A stretch of DNA of 64,000 bases from positions 1,736,001 to 1,800,000 of the forward strand of contig NZ_JADPMR010000001.1 in NCBI RefSeq assembly GCF_015686695.1, given 5' to 3'. The DNA comes from Vibrio nitrifigilis (GTDB taxonomy: Bacteria > Pseudomonadota > Gammaproteobacteria > Enterobacterales > Vibrionaceae). Under the pieces are notes generated by a model. The model had not been told where the DNA came from and ran no database searches. It was given only the letters and a program-made list of their open reading frames with translations. This document shows, one piece after another, positions 8,717-17,507 of the stretch (position 1 is the first letter of the stretch; each line of letters opens with the position of its first letter). The position numbers and the translations under genes are program-made.

Positions 8717-9586
8717 ATGGATAATTTTTTCATCATAATTATCTTTAGTTTGTTCATCAACTTTTCAGCATCAGCTAATCAGATTAAAAACTATACTGTA
8801 GATGTCGATATTAATAACGACGGTAATGTAGATAAAATTGAAATATTTAATAATGAATTATATTTTTATTTGAATAAAAACAATACCTATAAATTGATTG
8901 ATCACATCAACGATTTTTCTAGCGATGGTGGATATTCGCTAACGTCTGTAACTTCAGATACAAATTTATTAAAACTTAGCTACAGTTTTTCTAACAGTAA
9001 TGCTGAAAAATTAGATATATATCTTTCTTATGATGAAACTCTTTTTTTGACAAAAATAATAGGAACGCATAGCTTTCCATTTGATTATGATAATCGAATT
9101 GAATCTTGTACGAAATTTATAAATAAAAAACTGATAAATAAAATAGCTCTTGAGGAAGACTTGTTAGACTTCAGTAAAAGCCAATGTATAAATGAGTTTG
9201 AAATTACTGATTCACTTAAAGATTTTATAAAAAGAGCTAAATATGAAAGCAAAGATAAATTAATGTTAGTAAGCCGTTACAAAAAACTAATGACTCTATA
9301 TCCTATAACAAAAAGAAATGAATATATTTATAATAATATTGGATATTTTTTATATAAAAAAGAGATGTTTAAAGAATCTATTTACATACTTAATGAAGTA
9401 ATTAGTTTTGATAGTAATAGGGTTTTTGCGTTATTAAATATTGCTGATGATTATTGGTTTGACCAACATAAAAAAGATGCGTATAAATATTATTTAATAT
9501 ATATCAATCTTATGAAAAAATTAGGTAAAGAAAATAAAATACCCAAATATGTTGATGAGCGTTTAATATATTATAAGAACAATTAA
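8717..9586 (+). CDS. Secreted protein with C-terminal TPR-like repeats, immunity-like
   Basis: 289 residues with signal peptide MDNFFIIIIFSLFINFSASA. The mature N-terminus contains DVDINNDGNVDKIEIF, an acidic loop like those of FG-GAP or EF-hand calcium sites. The C-terminal third (about 195-289) looks like tetratricopeptide repeats: YNNIGYFLYK at 205-214, then helices ending GKENKIPKYVDERL. The same 10-residue block and the same ending occur in the next gene, so the two are related by duplication or successive acquisition. Periplasmic TPR proteins with this ending are, as I recall, common near T6SS effectors and serve as immunity proteins. No effector precedes this gene, so it would be an orphan. 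Confidence 0.6.
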   Translation: MDNFFIIIIFSLFINFSASANQIKNYTVDVDINNDGNVDKIEIFNNELYFYLNKNNTYKLIDHINDFSSDGGYSLTSVTSDTNLLKLSYSFSNSNAEKLDIYLSYDETLFLTKIIGTHSFPFDYDNRIESCTKFINKKLINKIALEEDLLDFSKSQCINEFEITDSLKDFIKRAKYESKDKLMLVSRYKKLMTLYPITKRNEYIYNNIGYFLYKKEMFKESIYILNEVISFDSNRVFALLNIADDYWFDQHKKDAYKYYLIYINLMKKLGKENKIPKYVDERLIYYKNN

Positions 9587-9922
9587 TAAAGGGAATTAGG
9601 CTCTAACACAGATTAATCTAATTATAGCGAATCATAAATTGTTGCCTAAGAGCCTGCATTACTTTTTAAGGTGAAACATATCGTTCAGATTTTCATGACG
9701 TTACAACTGAGTTCCAAAATGTACGTTGGAAACTTTTTCAGCAAGTATTGTTATCAGGATATACATTTTAGTTAGAATTGGAATTTATGTAAGTTTGGAT
9801 AAAAGGTAAATCCCCACCTTTAGGTACGACAAAGTGACTAGTGATCTTGGTTATGTAGAAGAAGAATAGTGCGCTACGATAGAACAGAAAATTTATAAAT
9901 TGACTTTAAAACTCGGTATTTT
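9587..9922. other. Intergenic stretch between the two TPR-like secreted genes
   Basis: 336 bases. An inverted repeat AGGCTCT (9598-9604) and AGAGCCT (9649-9655) lies just after the upstream gene and has a long AT-rich loop. Apart from that nothing is recognisable. A decayed gene cannot be excluded. Confidence 0.55.
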
Positions 9923-10909
9923 ATGAGAAAAATAATCATATTTCTATTTTTATATATAATTAACTTTGTAACATATTCGTCAATTCTTTCAGATAATGAA
10001 TTGGCGTTATCTTTAACTAATACTGAAAATGTACCGCTTAACACAAAAGAATTCAAAACAATTAATGGTGATATTGATATAAAAATAAACAAGAGCCCAA
10101 AAAACAATAGTTACGAAGATAGGTCTGGTTTCACTATGCCTTCTACTCAAGATATTACTATAAACATAAATGATGGTTTATTTGTGAAAAAATTTTATGA
10201 TATACCATCATATGGACAGTTTATAAAATTCAATTATTGTTTAGATAGTAATAATGTAATAATACTTTCAATTATTTTAAAAAATGGCGATTTTTCAAAA
10301 ACGTTTGGTGCCTATTTAGATCATAAACCATTGTTATTAAAGATCAAAAAAGACAAATTAGAAAACTTAACGGAAAAACATCCTAATTTATTCAAAGATG
10401 ACGATGGTAGAACATATACTAGTACTAGTGGCGTAGTTTATCCGTATATATCATCAAAATCAATTTTAAATAGATTAGTCTCTAAGGAGATTTGTGTATC
10501 AAATCTACCAATTGATGAAAAAATCATATCAAGTGATCAGACTATTTCTCCACCTATGGCAAGTAAATTAGCTGAGGAAGGAAAAAACTTACCGTTAAAT
10601 AATTTATTAGAAATTATAGATGAGTATCCGGTTTCTATAAAAAATGTCGTAGACTATAATAATATCGGATATTTTTTATATAAAAATAAAAACTATAAAT
10701 CTTCAAAATTTATTTTGGAGTATATTTTACAGATTTTTCCCAAAAGAACGGTTGCATATATTAATTTAGGTGATACCTATTGGAAGTTAGGTGAAATAAA
10801 TGAAGCTAAACATATGTACAAATATTATATTTATTTTATGAAGAAAGAGGGGAAAGAAAGTAAAATTCCTACATATGTGCTTGAACGTAAAACAACCGAA
10901 GTTAAATAA
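9923..10909 (+). CDS. Secreted protein with C-terminal TPR-like repeats, paralogue of the preceding gene
   Basis: 328 residues with signal peptide MRKIIIFLFLYIINFVTYSS. The C-terminus repeats the architecture of the 8717 gene: YNNIGYFLYK at residues 245-254 (ten identical residues), a TPR-like helix pair, then GKESKIPTYVLER against GKENKIPKYVDER. The N-terminal halves differ, as expected if that part recognises different toxins. No strong ribosome site precedes the ATG (GGTATTTT). The gene is AT-rich like its neighbours and ends just before an IS remnant. Best read as another orphan immunity-like protein. Confidence 0.6.
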   Translation: MRKIIIFLFLYIINFVTYSSILSDNELALSLTNTENVPLNTKEFKTINGDIDIKINKSPKNNSYEDRSGFTMPSTQDITININDGLFVKKFYDIPSYGQFIKFNYCLDSNNVIILSIILKNGDFSKTFGAYLDHKPLLLKIKKDKLENLTEKHPNLFKDDDGRTYTSTSGVVYPYISSKSILNRLVSKEICVSNLPIDEKIISSDQTISPPMASKLAEEGKNLPLNNLLEIIDEYPVSIKNVVDYNNIGYFLYKNKNYKSSKFILEYILQIFPKRTVAYINLGDTYWKLGEINEAKHMYKYYIYFMKKEGKESKIPTYVLERKTTEVK

Positions 10910-10923
10910 AGGTACTAGTTTTA

Positions 10924-11160
10924 GGTTTTGTTGCGTAATTCGATGGAACTAAATCAGGAAGTTACGATCTGTTCGGCTACATCCGTTAATCATCGTAGCC
11001 TTATGCCGAAACCTCGTTACAAAACAACTAACTGGAAGCAGTAAAACAAAGCCTAAGCCCTAATCAATCGTGGTTCAATCCTTTTCGTCACAAGTGGCCC
11101 GAACAGGTTCATGAATGGAGTGGTGAGCGTTGTAATGGTTATGATTTTCCTACCTGTTGT
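10924..11160 (+). mobile_element. Decayed IS5-family (IS903-like) insertion sequence, left end and transposase start
   Basis: The left end GGTTTTGTTGCGTAATTC (10924-10941) resembles the terminal repeats of IS903-group elements (GGCTTTGTTG...). At 11003 an ATG opens MPKPRYKTTNWKQ, the standard start of these transposases. It then hits TAA, and reading through gives NKA, another stop, and ALINRGS, the next block of the family. The remainder is scrambled and the right end is missing. It marks the boundary between the T6SS island and the trehalose operon. Confidence 0.75.
11003..11082 (+). pseudogene. Transposase N-terminal fragment
   Basis: The frame reads MPKPRYKTTNWKQ, stop, NKA, stop, ALINRGS, with two in-frame stops inside the first 23 codons. 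Homology to the IS5/IS903-type transposase start is clear, but the product cannot be made. Confidence 0.75.
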
Positions 11161-11832
11161 ATGAAATAACGTATAAAACGTAACCCCCCATATTCAAAGT
11201 GGATATGGGTTTGTAGTGGCATATTAAACTTAAGCCTCTAATTCAACTTCGAAGTGATAGACTTCTATCTTGACTGGAGCTATTCCATACGTGAAGTGCG
11301 ACACTTGCTAATGTAAGGCAGCCAATGTTATTTCTTTAAATCTTATCGCGTTCATGTTGAAGTCTAAACACTTTCGTTAGAGATAATTAATCGGTAGTGT
11401 AGTGAACTTTATATCGTTGTCCGTTACTGTTGTTAGGTTGGTTCCTTTTTCACATGTTTCTTTAAATCATTAGCATTTTCTGCATTCATAAAGTTTATGA
11501 GAAATAGTGTGGAATGTATTTTGGCTATATCGATTAATAATTTCACAAAGTAAACAAAAATGTAATAACGCTGAATTTCATCATGTAAGTGAATGTGTTT
11601 ATTAGGTTAAATTATTTATAATCAACAAATTACAATCCGTTAGGTGGTGTTTGTATACTATTAAAAATCTATGATTAATTGAATTATTCTCGCTGATGTT
11701 CACATTATTTCCTCAGTTAATTGCAACAATTTATCAATTTTACATAGGATCGTTATAACCATATTTCAAGGTTGTTTTCTGCTTTTTATAGCGTTATGGT
11801 AATAAAGAACTTGCTAAAATGTGCGGGGGATA

Positions 11833-12585
11833 ATGATGAATACATTACCTAAGCTGCCTTTTGAGCAATCTGCAATTTTTTTAGATTTTGATGGGACACT
11901 AGTAGATTTAAAACCGACGCCTGATGCAGTGATAGTCACTGATAAAGTCAAAAATACGTTGCGGCAAATAAACCGCGAGACGAATCAAGCGAGTGCCATC
12001 ATAACCGGACGTAGTGTAGATTCACTCGACAGCTTACTGGCGATGCCTGAATTTAAAGTGAGCGGTAGCCACGGGATGCAGTTTCGTTTTGGAAACAGCC
12101 ATACCGTTAATCAACATCCAGATGTTGTTGCTTTGCCTCAGTCTTTGTTGGACGAATGCCTACTGTTTTGTGCAGAGCAGCAATTGCTTCTTGAAGACAA
12201 GCCTCTTACGCTTGCCATCCATTACCGTGATCAACCGTTTAAAGAGCAGATGGTTGAACATTTTCTTAACGATGTCATAAACCGGTATTCAACACTTAAG
12301 CTTGCTGTGCAAAATGGCAAATTTATACGGGAACTGAAACCAGAATTTATTAATAAAGCTTCTGCTCTTACATACTTCATGAATTGTGCTGAATTTGAGG
12401 GGCGAGTCCCTTGGTATTTTGGCGATGACGTTACTGACGAAGATGCCTTTAAATGGGTCAACAATCACCATGGTGTGTCCGTTAAAATCGGCGAAGGGGC
12501 GAGTTGTGCTAATTATCGCTTGGAGTCTCCCGACGGTGTCATAGAATTTTTTCAAGCTATGCTGGAAAAAGGAGGGAACCAGTGA
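11833..12585 (+). CDS. otsB: Trehalose-6-phosphate phosphatase OtsB
   Basis: Dephosphorylates trehalose-6-phosphate to trehalose in the cytoplasm, the second step of OtsAB synthesis used for osmoprotection. HAD-superfamily motifs are clear: LDFDGTLVDL near the N-terminus with the nucleophile Asp, IITGRS, and YFGDDVTDEDAF with the metal-binding acids. I take ATG at 11833 (or 11836), which has GGGGG immediately upstream. A GTG at 11821 in the same frame overlaps that ribosome site and is less likely. Length (about 250 aa) is typical. It overlaps the next gene by four bases and opens a three-gene operon. Confidence 0.95.
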   Translation: MMNTLPKLPFEQSAIFLDFDGTLVDLKPTPDAVIVTDKVKNTLRQINRETNQASAIITGRSVDSLDSLLAMPEFKVSGSHGMQFRFGNSHTVNQHPDVVALPQSLLDECLLFCAEQQLLLEDKPLTLAIHYRDQPFKEQMVEHFLNDVINRYSTLKLAVQNGKFIRELKPEFINKASALTYFMNCAEFEGRVPWYFGDDVTDEDAFKWVNNHHGVSVKIGEGASCANYRLESPDGVIEFFQAMLEKGGNQ

Positions 12586-14378
12586 TTGATAACAGTCTTG
12601 ATCTTGCGTTGATTGGTAACTGCCGTATTAGCGCATTAATCGACAAAATGGGCGAGGTGGTATGGTCTTGTATGCCTCGTTTCGATAGTGACCCGGTATT
12701 TGCCTCATTACTTAAGACGGGTGAAAAAACGGAACAAATTGGCACCTATGGTATCGATTTGGATGGCTTTTCTCATAGCAAACAACAATACCGTAAAAAT
12801 ACGGCAATATTAGAAACAACGTTGTTCGACCAAAAAGGAAACGGTGTAAGGATCACTGATTTTGCGCCACGTTTGATGCTTTATGGCCGTGTTCACCGGC
12901 CAGTTTCCTTAATCCGAATACTGTCTCCAATTGGCTCACCAAAGATTCGAGTAAGGCTGCGTCCTGCGGATAATGAAACTGGGCAGCCTTATGTCAAAAT
13001 CGAGGGGAGTAACCATATTAAGTATCTTAACGATACGCTTTCTCTTCGGTTGACCACCGATCTCTCGATTACTTGTATTCAAGATGAAAGTTGGTTCATT
13101 CTCGATCAAGATTCTTACTTAATCTTCGGTAATGATGAAAGCCTTGAAGAGCCTATTCAGCAGCTAACACTACGTTTTCTTAATGAAACAGAGCAGCATT
13201 GGCGAACTTGGGTTTGTAACTTAGCAATACCTTTTGAGTGGCAGGATGCGGTAATTCGATCGGCAATTACATTAAAGCTGTCAGCTTATGAAGATACCGG
13301 GGCGATTGTTGCGGCCATGACGACCTCGGTCCCTGAAGCCAAAAATACTCAACGCAATTGGGACTACCGGTTTTGTTGGTTGCGGGATAGTTATTTTACA
13401 GTGCACGCCTTAAACCGGTTAGGTGTCACCGCGACGATGGAGCAATACCTGCGTTATTTGATCAACCTCGCCACTAATATGGATGATGAATATCTTCAAC
13501 CGGTGTTCTGTATTAATGGCAGTAAGCAGATGGAAGAAAAAATCATCAAGAAGTTGGATGGCTATCGAGGTATGGGGCCTGTTCGATTTGGTAACCAAGC
13601 TGCGGATCAAATCCAACATGATGTATACGGAGCTGTCGTACTTTCTGCTACGCAAATGTTTTTTGATGAGCGGATTCGCAAACCTGACGATAAGCGACTT
13701 TTCCCAGTTTTAGAACAAGTGGGTGAGAAAGCCGTTCAATACTATAACCAGCCTGATGCGGGATTATGGGAGTTACGTGGAAGTCAACATATCCATACCT
13801 TTTCCAGCATCATGTGTTGGGCTGCGGCGGACCGATTAGCTAAAATCGCCGCTAAGCTTCATCTGTCTGGCCGCCAAGAATATTGGGCTCGTCACGCCGA
13901 GTTAATCAAGCAGGATATTGATAGTAACGCTTTCAATAAAGAAATAGGCAGTTATACCGCCACATGGGGTGGCGACACTATGGATGCGAGTTTGCTATTA
14001 GCCTGCTCACTTGGATTTGTTTCGGGTGATGATCCTAAATTCATTGGGACCGTGGAAGCGATTGAACAACATCTACGGCCAAAAGGGAGTAAATACATCT
14101 TTCGTTATGTGATTGAAGATGATTTTGGCGAGCCTGAAAATGCGTTTACGATCTGCTCTTTTTGGTATATCGAAGCGTTATGTGCCATCGGGCGGTGTAC
14201 CGAGGCGAGGGAATTATTTGAAGACTTATTGCAACGCCGCAATCACGTTGGGTTGTTATCAGAGGATCTAGACCCAGAGACAGGAGAATTGTGGGGTAAC
14301 TTCCCGCAAACCTACAGTATGGTAGGCATTATTAATTGTGCTCGCATGTTAAGTCAAAGATGGGAGGATGAATTATGA
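12582..14378 (+). CDS. Glycoside hydrolase family 15 protein (glucoamylase/trehalase-like)
   Basis: 598 residues. The N-terminal beta-sandwich (IGNCRISALIDKMGEVVWSC, MPRFDSDPVFASLL) is followed by an (alpha/alpha)6 barrel with RNWDYRFCWLRDSYFTVHAL, GYRGMGPVRFGNQA and the C-terminal LLSEDLDPETGELWGNFPQT, all hallmarks of bacterial GH15. GH15 includes glucoamylases and also bacterial and archaeal trehalases. It lies between otsB and otsA, with four-base overlaps on both sides, so a role in trehalose or trehalose-linked glucan turnover is the natural inference. GTG start at 12582, preceded by GGAGGG. No signal peptide, so the enzyme is cytoplasmic. Confidence 0.9.
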   Translation: MIDNSLDLALIGNCRISALIDKMGEVVWSCMPRFDSDPVFASLLKTGEKTEQIGTYGIDLDGFSHSKQQYRKNTAILETTLFDQKGNGVRITDFAPRLMLYGRVHRPVSLIRILSPIGSPKIRVRLRPADNETGQPYVKIEGSNHIKYLNDTLSLRLTTDLSITCIQDESWFILDQDSYLIFGNDESLEEPIQQLTLRFLNETEQHWRTWVCNLAIPFEWQDAVIRSAITLKLSAYEDTGAIVAAMTTSVPEAKNTQRNWDYRFCWLRDSYFTVHALNRLGVTATMEQYLRYLINLATNMDDEYLQPVFCINGSKQMEEKIIKKLDGYRGMGPVRFGNQAADQIQHDVYGAVVLSATQMFFDERIRKPDDKRLFPVLEQVGEKAVQYYNQPDAGLWELRGSQHIHTFSSIMCWAAADRLAKIAAKLHLSGRQEYWARHAELIKQDIDSNAFNKEIGSYTATWGGDTMDASLLLACSLGFVSGDDPKFIGTVEAIEQHLRPKGSKYIFRYVIEDDFGEPENAFTICSFWYIEALCAIGRCTEARELFEDLLQRRNHVGLLSEDLDPETGELWGNFPQTYSMVGIINCARMLSQRWEDEL

Positions 14379-15763
14379 GTCGACTTGTTGTTGTGTCTAA
14401 TCGTGTTGCCAAGCCTGATACGGTAAAAGGGGGCGCTCATGGCGGCCTTGCTGTTGGAGTGTTTGCTGCGATGGAAGAATCTGGCGGTATCTGGTTTGGT
14501 TGGAATGGCAGAATTGAAAACAGACCGAGCACTGAAGTGAGAGAGGAGAGCCGCGGTAATATCGATTTCATTACGGTTGGCTTAAGGCAAAACGAATACA
14601 AGAATTTTTATCTTGGATACTCTAACAATGTTATTTGGCCTCTGTTTCACCAACGCCCTGATTTAATGCGTTATCGCAATCATTATCGGGCGGGTTATTT
14701 AGGCGTTAACCGAAAATTCGCCAATCATTTACTGCATTATCTAAAACCCGATGACACCATCTGGATTCATGACTATCAATTGATTCCAATGGCAAAAATG
14801 TTACGTGAGGCCGGGGTTAAATCTAAAATTGGTTTTTTCCTGCATACACCTTTCCCTGCATTTGATTTACTGCGTGCGTTACCGTATTACGACAATATGC
14901 TTGATGAACTGTTGAATTATGATTTGGTTGGGTTTCATACGCCGATTGATCAATTTGATTATCACCAAGCTATCGAACATACCTTTGGCGGTACGATTAC
15001 AGAAACGAATCACATTACCTGTCACGGTCACGAACAAGACACTGGTGTGTATCCCATTGGCGTCGATCCAGAAGATATAGAAACCGCGGCGAATAAAGGG
15101 GTGAGTACTAAAGAGTATCTGCAATTACGTGAAGAACTTGGAGATAGAAAACTGATTATAGGGGTGGATCGGCTTGATTACAGTAAAGGGATATTTCATC
15201 GTTTCCAGGCCTATGATCAGCTACTCAAGAATAACCAAGACTTGCATCGTAAATTGGTCTATATGCAAGTGGCACCGACGTCTCGTGGCGACGTCAAAGC
15301 CTATGAGCAACTTGCCAAGCAAGTAGAACAATCAGCGGGACATGTAAACGGTACTTACGCAGATTTTGATTGGACACCGCTCCGTTATATTAATCGCGGG
15401 TTTAGACGTAGCACGGTTATCGCTTTATATAATATGTCTCATATTGGATTCGTAACGCCCTTACGTGATGGCATGAATCTAGTAGCTAAAGAGTATGTCG
15501 CAGCACAAAATCCAGAAGATCCAGGTGTACTCGTGTTATCAAAAATGGCTGGGGCGGCTTACGAGTTGGATGCGGCTTTAATTGTGAATCCATATGATAC
15601 TGAAGCGGTGGCCGATACGTTAGCCAAAGCGATACGTATGCCGCTTGATGAACGTATTGACCGATGGAAACAAATGATGGCGATCATACGTAAAAACGAT
15701 ATTGTGGCGTGGCAAAGAAACTTTCGCCAAGATTTAAGGCATTACCCGCATAAACTGTTTTGA
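14375..15763 (+). CDS. otsA: Trehalose-6-phosphate synthase OtsA
   Basis: GT20 glycosyltransferase joining UDP-glucose and glucose-6-phosphate to trehalose-6-phosphate. 462 residues, the usual bacterial size. Family motifs: VVSNRVAKP at the start, GGLAVGV, WIHDYQLIPMAKMLR, GFFLHTPFPAFD, VDRLDYSKGI and PLRDGMNLVAKEYVAAQ. The ATGA overlap with the GH15 gene indicates translational coupling. It is the last gene of the operon. Unlike E. coli (otsBA), the order here is otsB, GH15, otsA. Confidence 0.97.
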   Translation: MSRLVVVSNRVAKPDTVKGGAHGGLAVGVFAAMEESGGIWFGWNGRIENRPSTEVREESRGNIDFITVGLRQNEYKNFYLGYSNNVIWPLFHQRPDLMRYRNHYRAGYLGVNRKFANHLLHYLKPDDTIWIHDYQLIPMAKMLREAGVKSKIGFFLHTPFPAFDLLRALPYYDNMLDELLNYDLVGFHTPIDQFDYHQAIEHTFGGTITETNHITCHGHEQDTGVYPIGVDPEDIETAANKGVSTKEYLQLREELGDRKLIIGVDRLDYSKGIFHRFQAYDQLLKNNQDLHRKLVYMQVAPTSRGDVKAYEQLAKQVEQSAGHVNGTYADFDWTPLRYINRGFRRSTVIALYNMSHIGFVTPLRDGMNLVAKEYVAAQNPEDPGVLVLSKMAGAAYELDAALIVNPYDTEAVADTLAKAIRMPLDERIDRWKQMMAIIRKNDIVAWQRNFRQDLRHYPHKLF

Positions 15764-15788
15764 TACGTTTTTAAATCAAGAAGGTTTA

Positions 15789-15801
15789 ATGACGTTGTCA
15801 C
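15789..15801. promoter_or_regulatory. Near-matS palindrome
   Basis: ATGACGTTGTCAC, one mismatch to the MatP consensus, in the gap after otsA. Confidence 0.4.
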
Positions 15802-15929
15802 AACATAATTTTGTCTTATAGAGTAATGATTTATTAGAAATAATTTCTCAGTACATGATAATTGTTTACAGACATTCAAGGGCAGTTGCGGTATAACCTG
15901 ATTAAAGCCGTTTATTGCCCGAGGGATCA

Positions 15930-16565
15930 ATGTACATACAAAATTTTGAAGCTTTTGTCATAGCCATTACCATTTTGACTTTAACACCCGGACTTGATAC
16001 GGCATTAGTGATTCGTAATACGTCACGTGCAGGTATTAGTGATGGTTGTGTAACGAGTTTTGGTATTTGTAGTGGACTGTTTGTTCATGCCACGTTTTCT
16101 GCAATTGGTATTTCTGCAGTGTTAGCACAATCAGCAGAACTGTTTCAAGTCGTGAAAATGATTGGAGCGGCCTACTTAATATGGCTTGGCTACAATAGTT
16201 TGAAAGGTTTGATAAAAGGGAACAGTGGTGGTTTGCATGTTGAAACGGCCAATAACTCGAACTTAAGCATTCGTCGTTCGTTGCGCGAAGGTTTTCTATC
16301 TAACGTACTTAATCCGAAAACGGCGGTCTTTTACTTAGCATTTTTACCGCAATTTATTAGTCCGGCGCATTCAGCGTTACTGCAATCATTGTTTATGGCA
16401 GCGGTACATTTTGTGATCGCAATGATTTGGCAGTGTGCATTATCTGGCGCTCTCAATAAAGCGAGAACTCTGTTGAAAAGCGCTAAGTTTATGCGTTGGA
16501 TGGAAGGTACAACAGGATGTGTTTTAGTCGGTCTAGGTGTTAAGTTAATGCTTGAACGTCGATAA
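15930..16565 (+). CDS. LysE/RhtB family amino-acid exporter
   Basis: Inner-membrane exporter of the LysE superfamily, about 211 residues, with five to six hydrophobic segments: FVIAITILTLTPGLDTALVI at the start, then GICSGLFVHATFSAIGISAVL, IGAAYLIWLGYNSL, NPKTAVFYLAFLPQFI and TGCVLVGLGVKL at the end. The TPGLD and NPKTAVFYLAFLPQF signatures define the family. I use ATG 15930, which has GAGGG four bases upstream, rather than the TTG five codons earlier. The substrate cannot be predicted. It stands alone with its own terminator. Confidence 0.9.
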   Translation: MYIQNFEAFVIAITILTLTPGLDTALVIRNTSRAGISDGCVTSFGICSGLFVHATFSAIGISAVLAQSAELFQVVKMIGAAYLIWLGYNSLKGLIKGNSGGLHVETANNSNLSIRRSLREGFLSNVLNPKTAVFYLAFLPQFISPAHSALLQSLFMAAVHFVIAMIWQCALSGALNKARTLLKSAKFMRWMEGTTGCVLVGLGVKLMLERR

Positions 16566-16583
16566 CATTTTGATTGTTTGAAT

Positions 16584-16620
16584 AAAGCCTGGTTGTGTAA
16601 AACGTCAACCAGGCTTTTTA
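16584..16620 (+). terminator. Rho-independent terminator of the LysE-type gene
   Basis: A 12-bp stem AAAGCCTGGTTG (16584-16595) and CAACCAGGCTTT (16606-16617) runs into TTTTT. It may also serve the convergent minus-strand gene. Confidence 0.9.
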
Positions 16621-16629
16621 TTATCCCTA

Positions 16630-17301
16630 TTAAAAGTGTAACCCATGATCAGCAGCAAATTGAGTAATCCACTGGGCTGCGGTAATGAGCAGAGGAAATA
16701 AATAGTGGAATGCCACTTCTAATCCCCGTGCAACATCATGAGTCACCACTCTTATCCAGTCGTCATTACCTAATGCAATTCTTACCGCTAACAATGACGA
16801 TAAAACGAAGAGAATAAATCCCATTAAAGCTTCGTTTTCTGATGCCTTCCATAAATGCAAACAGACTCTGGGCCCAAATGGGAATAGTGGAATACTTCGC
16901 CCATTGGGGAGATCTGCAAGTAGATGAATCAATGCCCCGTAAGTTGCGCCAAATAAAGCCCCTTTTGCTAAATCCCAAGCTAATTCACCATGATGAAAGT
17001 GGGAGATAAATAGCCACCACCATGAGAATGAAAACAGTCCGATCCAAAGTGCAATATCATGAGACATACCTCGATGATCAAACAGCGTTTTGGATACATG
17101 GGCTTTACTGCCATCTTCATTAATTTCTGTGTCACTTTCAGTGGTATAGCGTATTTCTACATCGTCTGGAGCCGTCACACCCCACGCACAACCGATGATA
17201 GACATAGCGATAATTGGCCAAGGTAAATGCTGTTTAATACCGATGACGATGGGAACGCTGACGGTAAGAGCCGCGGTAATACGATGTCCTTTGCGGTTCA
17301 T
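16630..17301 (-). CDS. Metal-dependent hydrolase, YdjM-like membrane protein
   Basis: 223 residues with several hydrophobic stretches. Conserved His/Asp clusters of the membrane-bound YdjM/DUF457 family are visible: NRKGHRITA near the start, DHRGMSHDIALW in the middle and YGALIHLLADLPNGRSIPLF later. E. coli YdjM is LexA-controlled, but I see no LexA box (CTGT-N8-ACAG) upstream here. The function is not established in the family beyond probable metal binding at the inner membrane. The gene stands alone, convergent with the LysE-type gene. Confidence 0.82.
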   Translation of the reverse strand: MNRKGHRITAALTVSVPIVIGIKQHLPWPIIAMSIIGCAWGVTAPDDVEIRYTTESDTEINEDGSKAHVSKTLFDHRGMSHDIALWIGLFSFSWWWLFISHFHHGELAWDLAKGALFGATYGALIHLLADLPNGRSIPLFPFGPRVCLHLWKASENEALMGFILFVLSSLLAVRIALGNDDWIRVVTHDVARGLEVAFHYLFPLLITAAQWITQFAADHGLHF

Positions 17302-17454
17302 TTTATACTCCTAGAAGGCACCTACAAAAAAGAGTAGGGAGGTAATTGTTTGATAATCTTAAAGAGTTTATTAAGTGGTGTGTTGGTTTACAGCAAGAAT
17401 AGAGCAAAGAATTGAATGAGCGATATGATTCGATTAGGTATTGTTCAGAAAGAT

Positions 17455-17481
17455 AAAAAAGCGACACCAATCGGTGTCGCT
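17455..17481 (-). terminator. Terminator of the AGCS symporter gene
   Basis: On the minus strand GCGACACC pairs with GGTGTCGC (arms 17461-17468 and 17473-17480) around a four-base loop, followed by a run of six T. Confidence 0.9.
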
Positions 17482-17507
17482 ACAATACAGAATCTTGGTT
17501 AAAAGAC

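Larger units (their letters stand above)
10910..11832. other. Long intergenic region with IS remnant, upstream of the trehalose operon
   Basis: About 920 bases. The first part is a decayed insertion sequence (10924-11160). A CCCATAT/ATATGGG inverted repeat follows at about 11188-11209. The rest is AT-rich with no ORF and must contain the otsB promoter, which I could not pin down with confidence. Confidence 0.6.

Noticed and set aside
9780..9870. Fragment of an Rhs or effector gene between the TPR-like genes
   Set aside because: The short readable stretch (RYDKVTSDLGYVEEE) has no clear match and no flanking coding continuity.
17302..17460. LexA box before the YdjM-like gene
   Set aside because: E. 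coli ydjM is SOS-controlled, but no CTGT-N8-ACAG palindrome was found here.
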